Shown here: positions 16,282 to 25,490 of the stretch, piece by piece | How the letters are laid out: each line of letters opens with the position of its first letter | How positions within the stretch are numbered: the stretch's first letter is position 1 | Assembly: GCA_965201155.1 (NCBI GenBank) | Contig: OZ241752.1 | Span: forward strand, 1-64,000 | Direction of reading: 5' to 3' | DNA length: 64,000 nt | Source: JANQOH01 sp965201155 | GTDB lineage: Bacteria > Pseudomonadota > Alphaproteobacteria > UBA7887 | The notes under the pieces: model-generated | What the model was told of the DNA's origin: nothing | Seen by the model: only the letters and a program-made list of their open reading frames with translations | Databases searched by the model: none | Position numbers and translations under genes: made by a program

Positions 16282-17775
16282 TCAACGATAGACCAGGGTG
16301 CCGTCGTCGAGGTCCGTGGCGGGGATCTGGTTTTTCTCGGCGTAGTAATCCTGACTGAAAATCCACGGGGCGCGATCACCCTGTTTCGGCATGACGTGGA
16401 CGCTGCGCGTGACATAGCCGGGATTGAAGTTTTCCGCTTCGATGAACGGCCGGGGAGCCATTTCGCAGTCTTCTTCGCGCAGTTGCGGCACCACGGTTTC
16501 GACGCCCTTTTCCGCCATATGGTTGAGGAGCCGGCACACGAAGTCGGCAACCATGTCTGCGCGCATTGTCCAGCCTGTCCGCAAATACCCGAATATCCAG
16601 GCCATATTAGGAACGCCGGTGAACAGGATCCCGTAATACCCCCAGCAGTCCGCGAAATTCAGCGGCGTGTCATCAATGGCGAAGGCAATGTCGCCCAACG
16701 CGCACAGGTTGAGACCGGTTGCCGTGACGATAATGTCCGCATCGAGTTCCTTGCCTGACCTGAGGAGGATTCCGTCTTCGGTGAAGCAATCGATATGGTC
16801 CGTGACGACGGACACCGTACCGGCCCGAATGGCTTTGAAAAGATCGCCGTCGGGAACCACGGCGAGGCGCTGACGCCACGGCCGGTAGCGAGGCGTGAAA
16901 TGGGTCTTGACGTCGAACGTCTTGCCGAGATAGGCGCGGACCCCGCCGATCAGTTCGTTCTTCAGATTTTCGGGGTCCTCGAACGAACGCCGGGTCACGA
17001 CCTGCTGGTCGTTCAGCATGAGGCGGCGCATGATCTCATGCGTCCACTCATCGGGTATGTCGAGGCGGCGCAGGAGATCGACAATTTCGTGGTTTGTCGG
17101 TCTCGCGTAATAATAGGTGGGTGAGCGTTGCAGCATGGTGACATGCGCGCTGTTCTCGGCGAGCGCGGGGATCAGTGTTGCAGCGGTGGCCCCGGAACCG
17201 ATGACGATCACCTTCTTGCCTGCGCAATCCAGGTCGTCGGGCCAGCTCTGGGGATGAACGACCGGCCCGCGAAACTGCTCGCGCCCGGGAAACTCCGGCG
17301 TGTAGCCCTTGTCGTGGTGGTAATACCCCTGGCACATCCAGAGAAACTTGCAGGTAAGAGCAAAGCGTTCGCCGGTGTCGCCGCGGGCGACCGTGAGGGT
17401 CCAGCGCTGCTTCTCGCTGCACCATGATGCCGCCATGACTTCGTGCCGATAGCGAATGTGCTGCCGCAGGTCCTGCTCGTCGAGAACTTCGTCGAGATAT
17501 TTGAGGATATCCTCGGCAGTCGCGATTACCGGCCCCGACCAGGGTTTCCAGCGATAGCCGAATGTGAAAGGGTCGCTGTCGGAGCGGACGCCGGGGAAAC
17601 GGTGCGTATGCCAGGTGCCGCCATAGCTTTCCTGCTTTTCAAGCAGGGCAAAGCTCTTGCCGGGGCAGAGGGTCTGCAGGTGATAGGCGGCGTCTATGCC
17701 GGAAATACCGGCGCCGACGATCAGGACGTCAAACTCGTCCTTCATCTCCCTGAGGGAGGCTGTTTCGGCATTCAT
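16282..17775 (-). CDS. Flavin-binding Baeyer-Villiger-type monooxygenase
   Basis: 497 residues. FAD-binding Rossmann loop VLIVGAGISGIDAAYHL at ~16-32, the type I Baeyer-Villiger fingerprint FRGPVVHPQSWP at ~168-179, and an NADPH-binding loop VIVIGSGATA. Such enzymes insert oxygen into ketones to give esters or lactones, or oxidise heteroatoms. A single gene transcribed opposite to the DUF1289 gene; about 38 bases separate its start from a tRNA gene. Substrate unknown. Confidence 0.87.
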   Translation of the reverse strand: MNAETASLREMKDEFDVLIVGAGISGIDAAYHLQTLCPGKSFALLEKQESYGGTWHTHRFPGVRSDSDPFTFGYRWKPWSGPVIATAEDILKYLDEVLDEQDLRQHIRYRHEVMAASWCSEKQRWTLTVARGDTGERFALTCKFLWMCQGYYHHDKGYTPEFPGREQFRGPVVHPQSWPDDLDCAGKKVIVIGSGATAATLIPALAENSAHVTMLQRSPTYYYARPTNHEIVDLLRRLDIPDEWTHEIMRRLMLNDQQVVTRRSFEDPENLKNELIGGVRAYLGKTFDVKTHFTPRYRPWRQRLAVVPDGDLFKAIRAGTVSVVTDHIDCFTEDGILLRSGKELDADIIVTATGLNLCALGDIAFAIDDTPLNFADCWGYYGILFTGVPNMAWIFGYLRTGWTMRADMVADFVCRLLNHMAEKGVETVVPQLREEDCEMAPRPFIEAENFNPGYVTRSVHVMPKQGDRAPWIFSQDYYAEKNQIPATDLDDGTLVYR

Positions 17776-17813
17776 GGCGGTGAGTCAGTTGCGGGAGAGT
17801 GAAGATTGCAGGC

Positions 17814-17891
17814 TGGTCGGAGCGGGCGGATTCGAACCGCCGACCCCTTGTCCCCCAGACAAGTGCGCTAACCAGGCTGCGCCACGCTCCG
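17814..17891 (-). tRNA. tRNA-Pro (anticodon GGG)
   Basis: On the minus strand a full cloverleaf can be drawn: acceptor CGGAGCG/CGCTCCG, D stem GCGC/GCGC, anticodon stem CTTGT/ACAAG with loop CTGGGGG (anticodon GGG), T stem GGCGG/CCGCC with loop TTCGAAT, discriminator A and an encoded CCA. 78 bases including CCA. Confidence 0.95.
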
Positions 17892-17952
17892 TCCTGCCAA
17901 GGTCAGGATAGGGATACGGCGCCGCAGGCGCAAGAAATCCCTGGACGGAGAC

Positions 17953-19464
17953 TCACTCCGAGGCAGCGCTGCGACGGTGCGATGTGAAAGGAAACAGGAT
18001 CACGTCACGGATGCTTTCGGCGCCGGTCAATATCATGACAATGCGGTCGACCCCCATGCCGACGCCGCCTGCCGGAGGCATCCCGTCGGCGATGGCGGCA
18101 AGGAATGCCTCATCAAGGTCATAGGCGTCGTCGCGCGCGACCTGTTGCGACGCAAGCCGCTCATATTGTTCCACCGGGTCGTTGAGTTCGGAATAGGCGT
18201 TGCCGACTTCCATGCCAGCGACGATCGGTTCAAACCGTTCCACGAGGCGCGAATCGCCGCGGTGGCGCTTGGTGAGCGGGCTTACCTCCAGCGGGTGGTC
18301 CATCACGAAAGCCGGGTCCCAGATCTCCGGCTCAACCAGTGCTTCAAACAGCGCCACCACGGCGCCGCCCCAGGTAAGGGGGGCCGGCAATGCCTCCGCC
18401 CCGCCGGGGTGATGTTCGGCGAATATGGCCGGCATATCCTCCGGCGATGCAGCGCCCAGATCCGCGCCGGTGGCCTCACGCACGGCGTCCAGCATCGGCA
18501 GGCGGCGCCAGGGGGGCGCCAGTTCCAGCTCGCGGCCGCGATAGGTAATGCGCGTTGTTCCGTGAACGGCCTCGCACAGGCGCGCGATCAAGGTCTCGAA
18601 ACGGACCATCTGCTCAAGATAATCGGACCAGGCCTCATACCATTCGAGCATGGTGAATTCAGGGTTGTGCGAGGAGTCGATGCCTTCATTGCGGAAGTTC
18701 TTGCCGAGTTCGTAAACACGGTTTATTCCCCCGCAAAGCACGCGCTTGAGCGCGCATTCGGGCGAAATTCGCAGGACCATCTGCTGGTCGAAGGCATTCA
18801 GCCGGGTGGTGAAGGGCCGCGCCGCGGCGCCGCCATATGACTCGCCGAGGATCGGCGTTTCGACCTCGATGAAACCCTCGTCATTGAGGTACCGCCGGAT
18901 TTCGCGGATGATCAGGGCCCGCTTGAAGAAAATCTCTCGGCTGGTGGTGTTGGAGAGCAGATCCACATGCCGGCGACGATAGCGGTGATGGGCGTCGGTA
19001 ATCGCGTCGAACACCCGGTCACCGCGCTGCTTCGGCAGGGGGATGGTGTGGGATGCCTTGCCAAGCACGGTGATACGCTCGGTCATGACGCTCAATTCGC
19101 CGGTCCGGGTGTGAAACAACTCACCTTCCGCGCCGAGAAAATCGCCGAGATCCAGAAGTCCGACCCATTCCCACGCTTCGGGATCAACGCGGTTGCGCCG
19201 GATGAAAAGCTGTAGCCGGGCGCCGTCATCAAGCAGGTCGAGGAAAATCACTTTCCCCATCTGGCGCCGAGCGACGATCCTGCCCGCCACGCGCACGCGA
19301 ATGGCCGGCTCGTCTTCGCCCCGCGTATCGGCGGCGGCGCGCGCTGCCGCTATGGAATGGCTGGGAGAGAATGCCGCGGCGGGGTAGGGATCGGCGCCGG
19401 CGTCGAGCAGTTCCGAGCGCTTGCGCAGGCGCTCCGCCACCAAGTGGTCAACGGTTTCGAACAT
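17953..19464 (-). CDS. lysS: Lysyl-tRNA synthetase, class II
   Basis: 503 residues, normal length for bacterial class II LysRS and too long for the EpmA paralogue. An N-terminal OB-fold anticodon domain is followed by class II motif 2 (ELGKNFRNEGIDSSHNPEFTM) and motif 3 (GVGMGVDRIVMIL). It charges tRNA-Lys in the cytoplasm. Many alphaproteobacteria instead use class I LysRS, so the class II form is mildly informative about lineage. A lone gene between tRNA-Pro and the NosR-like gene. Confidence 0.95.
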   Translation of the reverse strand: MFETVDHLVAERLRKRSELLDAGADPYPAAAFSPSHSIAAARAAADTRGEDEPAIRVRVAGRIVARRQMGKVIFLDLLDDGARLQLFIRRNRVDPEAWEWVGLLDLGDFLGAEGELFHTRTGELSVMTERITVLGKASHTIPLPKQRGDRVFDAITDAHHRYRRRHVDLLSNTTSREIFFKRALIIREIRRYLNDEGFIEVETPILGESYGGAAARPFTTRLNAFDQQMVLRISPECALKRVLCGGINRVYELGKNFRNEGIDSSHNPEFTMLEWYEAWSDYLEQMVRFETLIARLCEAVHGTTRITYRGRELELAPPWRRLPMLDAVREATGADLGAASPEDMPAIFAEHHPGGAEALPAPLTWGGAVVALFEALVEPEIWDPAFVMDHPLEVSPLTKRHRGDSRLVERFEPIVAGMEVGNAYSELNDPVEQYERLASQQVARDDAYDLDEAFLAAIADGMPPAGGVGMGVDRIVMILTGAESIRDVILFPFTSHRRSAASE

Positions 19465-19503
19465 GGGGCCGCAATATCGCTTCCGGCGGGACGAAGAACA
19501 GGC

Positions 19504-21708
19504 TCAGTTGCCGGCGGCGAAACCGGGTACGGCAGCAGGAGCATCAGAAGAGGTACGCCGTCTCGCACGCACCAGCGGCGGGCAGACATGGACATCGTGA
19601 TACAAAACCTGGCAATCAAGGCAGTAGAAGCATTCGTCCATCTTGATCTTGCCACTGGGTTCGATGGCGTTGATGGGGCAGCGGCGCGAGCACAACTGGC
19701 AGGGCGACCCGCATTCTACGCGCCGCTTGAGAAAGTTGGTGATTCTGAGCTTGCCGCCGATTGCCATCGCCGCGCCCAGCGGACACAGGAAACGGCAGAA
19801 AAAGCGCTCGATGAACAGGCCTGCCCCGAGCAGCACAGCGGCATATACCACATAGGGCCAGTCGCGCACGAAATACAGGGAAATCGCTGTCTTGAATGGT
19901 TCGACCTCGGAAGCGGTGTTGGCCATCGTCATGGAATGGAAGGAGACGCCGACAAGACCCGCCAGCACGAGATATTTGACGGGCCACAGCCAACGATGGG
20001 CGCGGTGGCCAAGGTCCACCTGGCGAATACCGAGCGTCTGGCCGGCCTTGGCCAGCAACTCCTGAAGCGCGCCGAACGGGCATAGCCAGCCGCAGAATAT
20101 GCCGCGGCCGAACAGGAAGAACGTGACGGCCGTAAAGGCGACCAGCACCACGATCAGGGGGTCGGACAGAAATACGGCGAGGCCGCTGCCGCTTACCACC
20201 GATTGCAGCCAAGTGAGCACATTGATGATCGTAACCTGAGCGCCCGCATACCAGCCGAGCCAGCCGAGCACGAACGCCAGAAAGCCGATTCTAACCCAAC
20301 GCATGACAGCGGGCCGTCGCGACAATGCATCCATTCGTACCAGGATGAACGTCAGTACGGCGAGCATGGCAAAGAGGACGGCGAGATTGTCGCTCTGTGT
20401 GCGCCACGCGGCCATCCACGGCGCTTCCGAATGGTCCATTGCAAGGGCGTCGATGCCGCTGGGGCGCAGGACAAATTCGTCCGGCAGGCTGTAGTCGAGC
20501 TGGAAGGCGGCGCGCTCGGTGCCGTCGACGCTTTCAACGGCGAGTTCAAGCGACCAAGGCTCAACCGGGTCGATACCGGTTTCCGACGGAATCCAGTAGA
20601 GGCCGATCTCGGCGAAATTGGGTTTGTCCGTTCCGTGCAGAAAGCCCAGATAGCGGTAGTTATCCTTGCTCAACTCGTAGCTTTCGCCGTTCTGAATCAG
20701 GTGCAGGCGCTTGAACGGACCACTGGAAATGCGTTTTTCGCCATCGATCGAGTAGGGGCCGATGGACATCACGCCGAGCATGAGGTCGTTGGGGTCGCGC
20801 CCGCTGACGAACAGATCATACCAATGGTCGCCCAGCAGGTTGCGGCCGATGGTCGGCGCCATCACCGGACCGGCATAGAGATCGACCAGCAGGTCTTCGG
20901 GATAGGTCGTCTGTCCGAAGCCGCTGTCGCGTTCATGCGCATACACATAAAGGTCACGGCGGGCGGCGGCGGACAGGTCGGGGTCGATGACGCCCGCTGC
21001 GGCAGCTTCGTCTTTGGTCAGCCTCATACGGCCGATAACGCCGTCTTCCACAAGGCCGCCAAAGCTGGAGGGGCGGTAGCCGACAATGTCAAGGACCGGT
21101 TTGTCGTGCAGCCTGATGCCCTTCGCCCTCGCAACCATGCGGGCCGCGCGGAGGATCGCCTCGTTGAACAGGACAGCGCTGATGGTGGCGGCCGAAATAC
21201 CGTCCACCACTCCCGGTTCCTCGACCCGGGTCAGGCTTACCCGCACGGGCCTGCGGATATCGATGCCGCCATATTGCTCGGCGAATTGCGGCACCAGGGC
21301 TTCGAGCATTATGAGATCGATGATCGGCTCGCGATGGTCGACAACGCGCACGCCGCTCAGGGTGCCGTCCAGCCGCAATCCCACGGCAATGAGGAATTCG
21401 AGCGACGAGAACCCGAACGATTCCGTGATGTCGCGAGTGGCAAAGATGTAACCCTGCAGCACACCGCCGGCATATACGGGCGCGACCGGCAAGCCCGTTT
21501 CCAGCGGCTTGACCTCTTCGGCCTCCGCGAACAGGAGCCGCGCCAGATCGAGCGTCAGCCAGTCCGCTCCGAGGCTGGGATTGGTCCAGTTTGCGAGCGG
21601 GACGGGCGGACTTTCACCATCGTCATATTGCGCGCGCGCTTCGTCCGGCGGCGTACAGAACAGCGCCGCCAGAGTCGCGAAAACAAGGATGAGGCGGTTC
21701 AGCCGCAT
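19504..21708 (-). CDS. NosR/NirI-like flavin and Fe-S membrane protein
   Basis: 734 residues. Order: signal peptide; FMN-binding domain with DGISAATIS, whose Thr fits the covalent flavinylation site; a soluble middle region; several transmembrane helices (~from 445); CGWLCPFGAL and CRFLCPLGAA loops; and a polyferredoxin tail with CQLCSRRCP and CFYCLDCQVLYHDVHVCP. This is the full NosR layout. NosR passes electrons to nitrous oxide reductase and supports nos expression, but nosZDFYL are not in the window. It could belong to a dispersed denitrification set or serve another periplasmic reductase. Confidence 0.85.
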   Translation of the reverse strand: MRLNRLILVFATLAALFCTPPDEARAQYDDGESPPVPLANWTNPSLGADWLTLDLARLLFAEAEEVKPLETGLPVAPVYAGGVLQGYIFATRDITESFGFSSLEFLIAVGLRLDGTLSGVRVVDHREPIIDLIMLEALVPQFAEQYGGIDIRRPVRVSLTRVEEPGVVDGISAATISAVLFNEAILRAARMVARAKGIRLHDKPVLDIVGYRPSSFGGLVEDGVIGRMRLTKDEAAAAGVIDPDLSAAARRDLYVYAHERDSGFGQTTYPEDLLVDLYAGPVMAPTIGRNLLGDHWYDLFVSGRDPNDLMLGVMSIGPYSIDGEKRISSGPFKRLHLIQNGESYELSKDNYRYLGFLHGTDKPNFAEIGLYWIPSETGIDPVEPWSLELAVESVDGTERAAFQLDYSLPDEFVLRPSGIDALAMDHSEAPWMAAWRTQSDNLAVLFAMLAVLTFILVRMDALSRRPAVMRWVRIGFLAFVLGWLGWYAGAQVTIINVLTWLQSVVSGSGLAVFLSDPLIVVLVAFTAVTFFLFGRGIFCGWLCPFGALQELLAKAGQTLGIRQVDLGHRAHRWLWPVKYLVLAGLVGVSFHSMTMANTASEVEPFKTAISLYFVRDWPYVVYAAVLLGAGLFIERFFCRFLCPLGAAMAIGGKLRITNFLKRRVECGSPCQLCSRRCPINAIEPSGKIKMDECFYCLDCQVLYHDVHVCPPLVRARRRTSSDAPAAVPGFAAGN

Positions 21709-21830
21709 GACCGGCGCTCCCCGGGTCCCGCCCCGGGGGCGGTGATCGACCGTGGTGGTTCAGGTTTTTCCGACCGCGAGTACTGGCGCTTCGGCGGTAG
21801 GTGCGGCGATGGCGGGTGCGAAATGGCCGG

Positions 21831-22205
21831 TTACGCCTCGGACATGGCGACGTTGCCGCTTTCGAACAGGGTAACAAGCTCGCCGGACTCATACATTTCG
21901 CGAATGATGTCCGCGCCGCCCACGAATTCCCGGTTGACGTAAAGCTGCGGAATGGTCGGCCAATTGCTGAACTGCTTGATTCCCTGACGAATCGCCGGCT
22001 CTGTCAACACGTCGACGCTCTTGAACTGAACGCCGAGATGACTCAGCACTTGCACGGCAAGGGCGGAAAAGCCGCATTGCGGAAAAATGGGCGTGCCCTT
22101 CATGAACAGCACGACCGAATGCGAGTCGATCTCGGTCTGGATACGATTGATAACCGCGTTGTTCGAGTCGGTGTCCACGGAAGTTTCTCCCTCATTCACT
22201 TGCAA
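21831..22205 (-). CDS. grxD: Monothiol glutaredoxin, Grx4 type
   Basis: Carries the monothiol active site PQCGFS, preceded by LFMKGTP and followed by WPTIPQLYVNREFVGG, all typical of Grx4/GrxD, which binds a glutathione-ligated [2Fe-2S] cluster and partners BolA. ATG at 22205 is annotated; GTG at 22178 (before DTDSN, with GAGGGAGAA upstream) would give a more usual length of ~115. Lies downstream of bolA and purL, the common alphaproteobacterial order. Confidence 0.93.
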   Translation of the reverse strand: MQVNEGETSVDTDSNNAVINRIQTEIDSHSVVLFMKGTPIFPQCGFSALAVQVLSHLGVQFKSVDVLTEPAIRQGIKQFSNWPTIPQLYVNREFVGGADIIREMYESGELVTLFESGNVAMSEA

Positions 22206-22296
22206 GGCCCGCCTGTCGGGCTTGCGGCGTCGGTACCGTTACGGGCGCAGCGCCTGCGGGCAGGCGCGGGATCTGGTCGTCAAGTCGGCGGTGGAT

Positions 22297-22536
22297 TCAG
22301 CGATCCTCGGGCACGGCAGTCTGAATCGCGAGCGCATGCAGCGCTTCGCCCATATTACCCTGCAAAGCCCGATACACCATTTGATGCTGCTGAACGCGCG
22401 TCTTGCCGCGGAACGCCGGAGAAACCACATAAGCGGCGTAGTGGTCCCCGTCACCGCGCAAGTCATCCAACCGCACTTGTGCGTCGGGGATGCCGCTTCG
22501 GATCAGCCGCTTGATCTCACTTGCGTCCATCGCCAT
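22297..22536 (-). CDS. BolA family protein
   Basis: 79 residues; RVQQHQMVYRAL holds the conserved histidine near the C-terminal helix that helps bind the shared [2Fe-2S] cluster with Grx4. The first base of its start overlaps the purL stop at 22536, so translation is coupled. Probable role in iron sensing or Fe-S trafficking with the neighbouring glutaredoxin. Confidence 0.9.
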   Translation of the reverse strand: MAMDASEIKRLIRSGIPDAQVRLDDLRGDGDHYAAYVVSPAFRGKTRVQQHQMVYRALQGNMGEALHALAIQTAVPEDR

Positions 22537-24728
22537 CAGTAGATATCTCCGGCCATGAAAGCGGGCAGCCAGCGTTCATGCGCCGCCCGCAAATCGCCTA
22601 TCGATATTGCATTTGCGCCGTTGCAAGTCAATGACTCGCCGCCGCTCACGCCGATTTCGGAGGCTGCCACGCCGGCCGCCCGGGCGTCCGTCAGAATCGA
22701 CGCGGCGTCCGCAGCGGCGATGATGTAGCGCCCCTGATCTTCGCCGAACAACCATGCCGGGTCGGCGGAGCCTGTGAGGTACGCACCCACACCGCCGGCG
22801 AGCGCCATTTCCGCCACGCAGACATAAATCCCGCCATCGGATATGTCATGGCAGCACGCGGCGCTTCCGCGTCGAATCACGGTGCGCACGAAGTCACCGT
22901 TGCGTTTCTCGACCGCAAGGTCCACGGGCGGCGGCAGGCCGCAGTCACGGCCCAGCAGCAGGCGTGCATAGAGCGATTGCCCCAGATGCCCCGCCGTTTT
23001 GCCAATCAGGATCAGGCGCAGGCCGGGTCGCACCAGCGCCGGTGCCGCCATGAATGCCAGATCGTCAATGACGCCCACGGCGCCGATCTGCGGCGTCGGC
23101 GGAATATTGCGGTCGCCGGTCTCGTTATAGAACGAGACATTGCCGGACACGACCGGCATATCCAGCGCAGTGCACGCCTCCGCCAGCCCGCGCAGCGCGC
23201 CAACGAACTGCCCCATGATTGGCGGGCGCTCGGGATTGCCGAAATTGAGGCAATCCGTCACCGCACGCGGCAGCGCGCCGACGGCGGTGAGATTGCGCCA
23301 GGCTTCCGCAACCGCCTGCCGGCCGCCGGTTTCCGGGTCGGCCTCGCAATAGCGAGGGGTGCAGTCCGCGGTGAGGGCAAGGCCCCGCTGCGTGCCGGGA
23401 ATCCTGACGACTGCGGCATCGCCGCCGGGGGGCTGTATCGTATTTGCCATCACGGTGTGGTCGTATTGTTCCCAGATCCAGCGCCGGCTGCCGAGTTCGG
23501 AGCCGGCAAGCAAATCCAGCAGCGCGGTATCGCGGGAGCGATACGGCAAGGCGGGGAGAGGAGGAGACGCCGGCGGCGGGCAGTGCGGGCGGTCATAGGC
23601 TATGCCGGCGTCCAGCGGGGCAATCGGCACATCCGCGGCGCGCTGCGCATCCTTGCGCAGGATCAGCCGGCCATTGCCGCTGACCTCGCCGATCATCGCG
23701 AAATCCAGTTCCCATTTGTGGAAAATCGCCTCGGCCTCGGCTTCCGAGCCGGGGCGCAATGTCATCAACATGCGTTCCTGGCTTTCGGAAAGCATGATCT
23801 CATAGGCGGTCATTCCGGTTTCCCGCGTCGGCACGCGGTCGAGGTCCAGAGTCATACCGGCGCCGCTGCGCGCCGCCATTTCAATAGAGGATGAGGCAAG
23901 GCCGGCGGCACCCATATCCTGAATGCCGATGATCGCGCTTTCGGCCATCAATTCCAGGCAGGCTTCGAGCAGGCGCTTTTCCGTGAACGGATCGCCCACC
24001 TGAACAGTGGGGCGTTTGCCTTCGCTGTCGTCGTCGAACGACGCGGAGGCCATCGAGGCGCCGTGAATGCCGTCGCGGCCGGTTTTCGAGCCGACATATA
24101 CGACCGGGCTGCCGGGTTTCCCCGATGCGGCGTAAAATATGCGGTCGACCGGTGCAATGCCCACTGTCATTGCGTTGACGAGGACATTGCCGTCATAGCG
24201 GGAGTCGAAACTGCACTCCCCGCCCACCGTCGGCACGCCCACGCAATTGCCGTACCCACCGATGCCGCCGACCACGCCGGCAACGAGATGGCGGGTCCGG
24301 GGATGTTGCGGCGCGCCGAACCGCAGGCAGTTGAGGGTCGCCACAGGGCGCGCGCCCATAGTGAAGATATCCCGCAAAATGCCGCCCACTCCGGTGGCCG
24401 CGCCCTGATACGGCTCGATATAGGACGGGTGATTGTGGCTTTCCATCTTGAAGACCGCGGCGAGGCCGCCGCCAATGTCGATGGCACCGGCATTCTCTCC
24501 CGGCCCCTGGATTACCCAGGGGGCCTTGGTCGGCAGGCCGGCAAGCCATTTGCGCGAGGATTTGTAGGAGCAGTGCTCGCTCCACATGGCTGAGAAGATA
24601 CCCAGTTCGGTGAGGTTCGGCGCCCGCCCGAGAAGGGCGACAATATTGAAATATTCGTCGGCGCTGAGGCCGTGCGCCGCGGCCGTGCCGGCATCGACGG
24701 CGGTCATCATCTCTTCGCTGTTTGACAA
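22536..24728 (-). CDS. purL: Phosphoribosylformylglycinamidine synthase subunit PurL
   Basis: 730 residues, the small-type PurL used with separate PurQ and PurS. Seen: SEHCSYKSSRKW near the start, FKMESHNHPSYIEP, and QDMGAAGLASSS. It uses ATP and ammonia delivered by PurQ to convert FGAR to FGAM in purine synthesis. It starts four bases after the purQ stop. The third subunit PurS is not adjacent, though it often precedes purQ. Confidence 0.96.
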   Translation of the reverse strand: MSNSEEMMTAVDAGTAAAHGLSADEYFNIVALLGRAPNLTELGIFSAMWSEHCSYKSSRKWLAGLPTKAPWVIQGPGENAGAIDIGGGLAAVFKMESHNHPSYIEPYQGAATGVGGILRDIFTMGARPVATLNCLRFGAPQHPRTRHLVAGVVGGIGGYGNCVGVPTVGGECSFDSRYDGNVLVNAMTVGIAPVDRIFYAASGKPGSPVVYVGSKTGRDGIHGASMASASFDDDSEGKRPTVQVGDPFTEKRLLEACLELMAESAIIGIQDMGAAGLASSSIEMAARSGAGMTLDLDRVPTRETGMTAYEIMLSESQERMLMTLRPGSEAEAEAIFHKWELDFAMIGEVSGNGRLILRKDAQRAADVPIAPLDAGIAYDRPHCPPPASPPLPALPYRSRDTALLDLLAGSELGSRRWIWEQYDHTVMANTIQPPGGDAAVVRIPGTQRGLALTADCTPRYCEADPETGGRQAVAEAWRNLTAVGALPRAVTDCLNFGNPERPPIMGQFVGALRGLAEACTALDMPVVSGNVSFYNETGDRNIPPTPQIGAVGVIDDLAFMAAPALVRPGLRLILIGKTAGHLGQSLYARLLLGRDCGLPPPVDLAVEKRNGDFVRTVIRRGSAACCHDISDGGIYVCVAEMALAGGVGAYLTGSADPAWLFGEDQGRYIIAAADAASILTDARAAGVAASEIGVSGGESLTCNGANAISIGDLRAAHERWLPAFMAGDIY

Positions 24729-24732
24729 GACT

Positions 24733-25401
24733 CTACAGGGCCTCCAGAAGACCTGCGAACAGGCGTGCGCCGTCCTCTCCGCCCAAAGCCGGGTCGGCGG
24801 CGCGTTCCGGGTGCGGCATCAAGCCCATGACTCGCCGATTGGCGCTCAACAGGCCGGCAATATTCGCTCGGGCGCCGTTGGGCGCCTCGGCGCCGTCGGC
24901 GTAACGAAAGGCGACCCGGCGTTCGCCCTCCACGCGCGCCAGCGTGTCATCGTCCGCCTGATAGTTCCCCTCATTGTGGGCGATGGGCATCGACACGACC
25001 TCTCCCGGCGCAAACGCCGTAGTGAAGGGACTGTCGGCATTTTCGACGCGGAGCGCGGTATCGCGACACAGGAAGCGCAAGTCGCGGTTGCGGATCAGCG
25101 CGCCGGGCAGCAGCCCGCATTCCGTCAATACCTGAAAACCGTTGCATATGCCGAGCACGGCGGCGCCCGCGCGCGCCCGCGCCTTCACCTCATGCATCAC
25201 TGGCGAGTGCGCCGCCATGGCGCCGGCGCGCAAATAGTCGCCATAGGAGAAACCGCCGGGCAGGACGATCAGGTCCAGCGGGGGCAGAGTCGTCTCGCCA
25301 TGCCAGATCATCGCCGCCGCACGACCGCTGGCGGCTTGCAGCGCCGTCGCCACATCGCGGTCGCAGTTCGACCCAGGAAATACGATCACACCTGCGCGCA
25401 C
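24733..25401 (-). CDS. purQ: Phosphoribosylformylglycinamidine synthase subunit PurQ (glutaminase)
   Basis: 222 residues, class I glutamine amidotransferase: nucleophile Cys in LGICNGFQVL and the His-Glu of MPHPERA near the C-terminus. N-terminal VIVFPGSNCDRD is typical of PurQ. It releases ammonia from glutamine for PurL, encoded directly downstream. Confidence 0.95.
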   Translation of the reverse strand: MRAGVIVFPGSNCDRDVATALQAASGRAAAMIWHGETTLPPLDLIVLPGGFSYGDYLRAGAMAAHSPVMHEVKARARAGAAVLGICNGFQVLTECGLLPGALIRNRDLRFLCRDTALRVENADSPFTTAFAPGEVVSMPIAHNEGNYQADDDTLARVEGERRVAFRYADGAEAPNGARANIAGLLSANRRVMGLMPHPERAADPALGGEDGARLFAGLLEAL

Positions 25402-25490
25402 CTGGAGTCACTCCGCCGTGGTCTTGCCGCCCTCATGCGGCATCGCTTAGCCGGCCGCGCCGCACAAGGCAATGGTGCACTGCGGGCCGT

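Noticed and set aside
20203..21942. 579-codon plus-strand frame opposite the NosR-like gene
   Set aside because: Antisense shadow; no signal peptide, helices or motifs.
22848..23894. 348-codon plus-strand frame within purL
   Set aside because: Antisense of conserved PurL motifs.
24733..25490. A purS gene next to purQ
   Set aside because: Only 89 bases separate purQ from trkH; no frame there resembles PurS.
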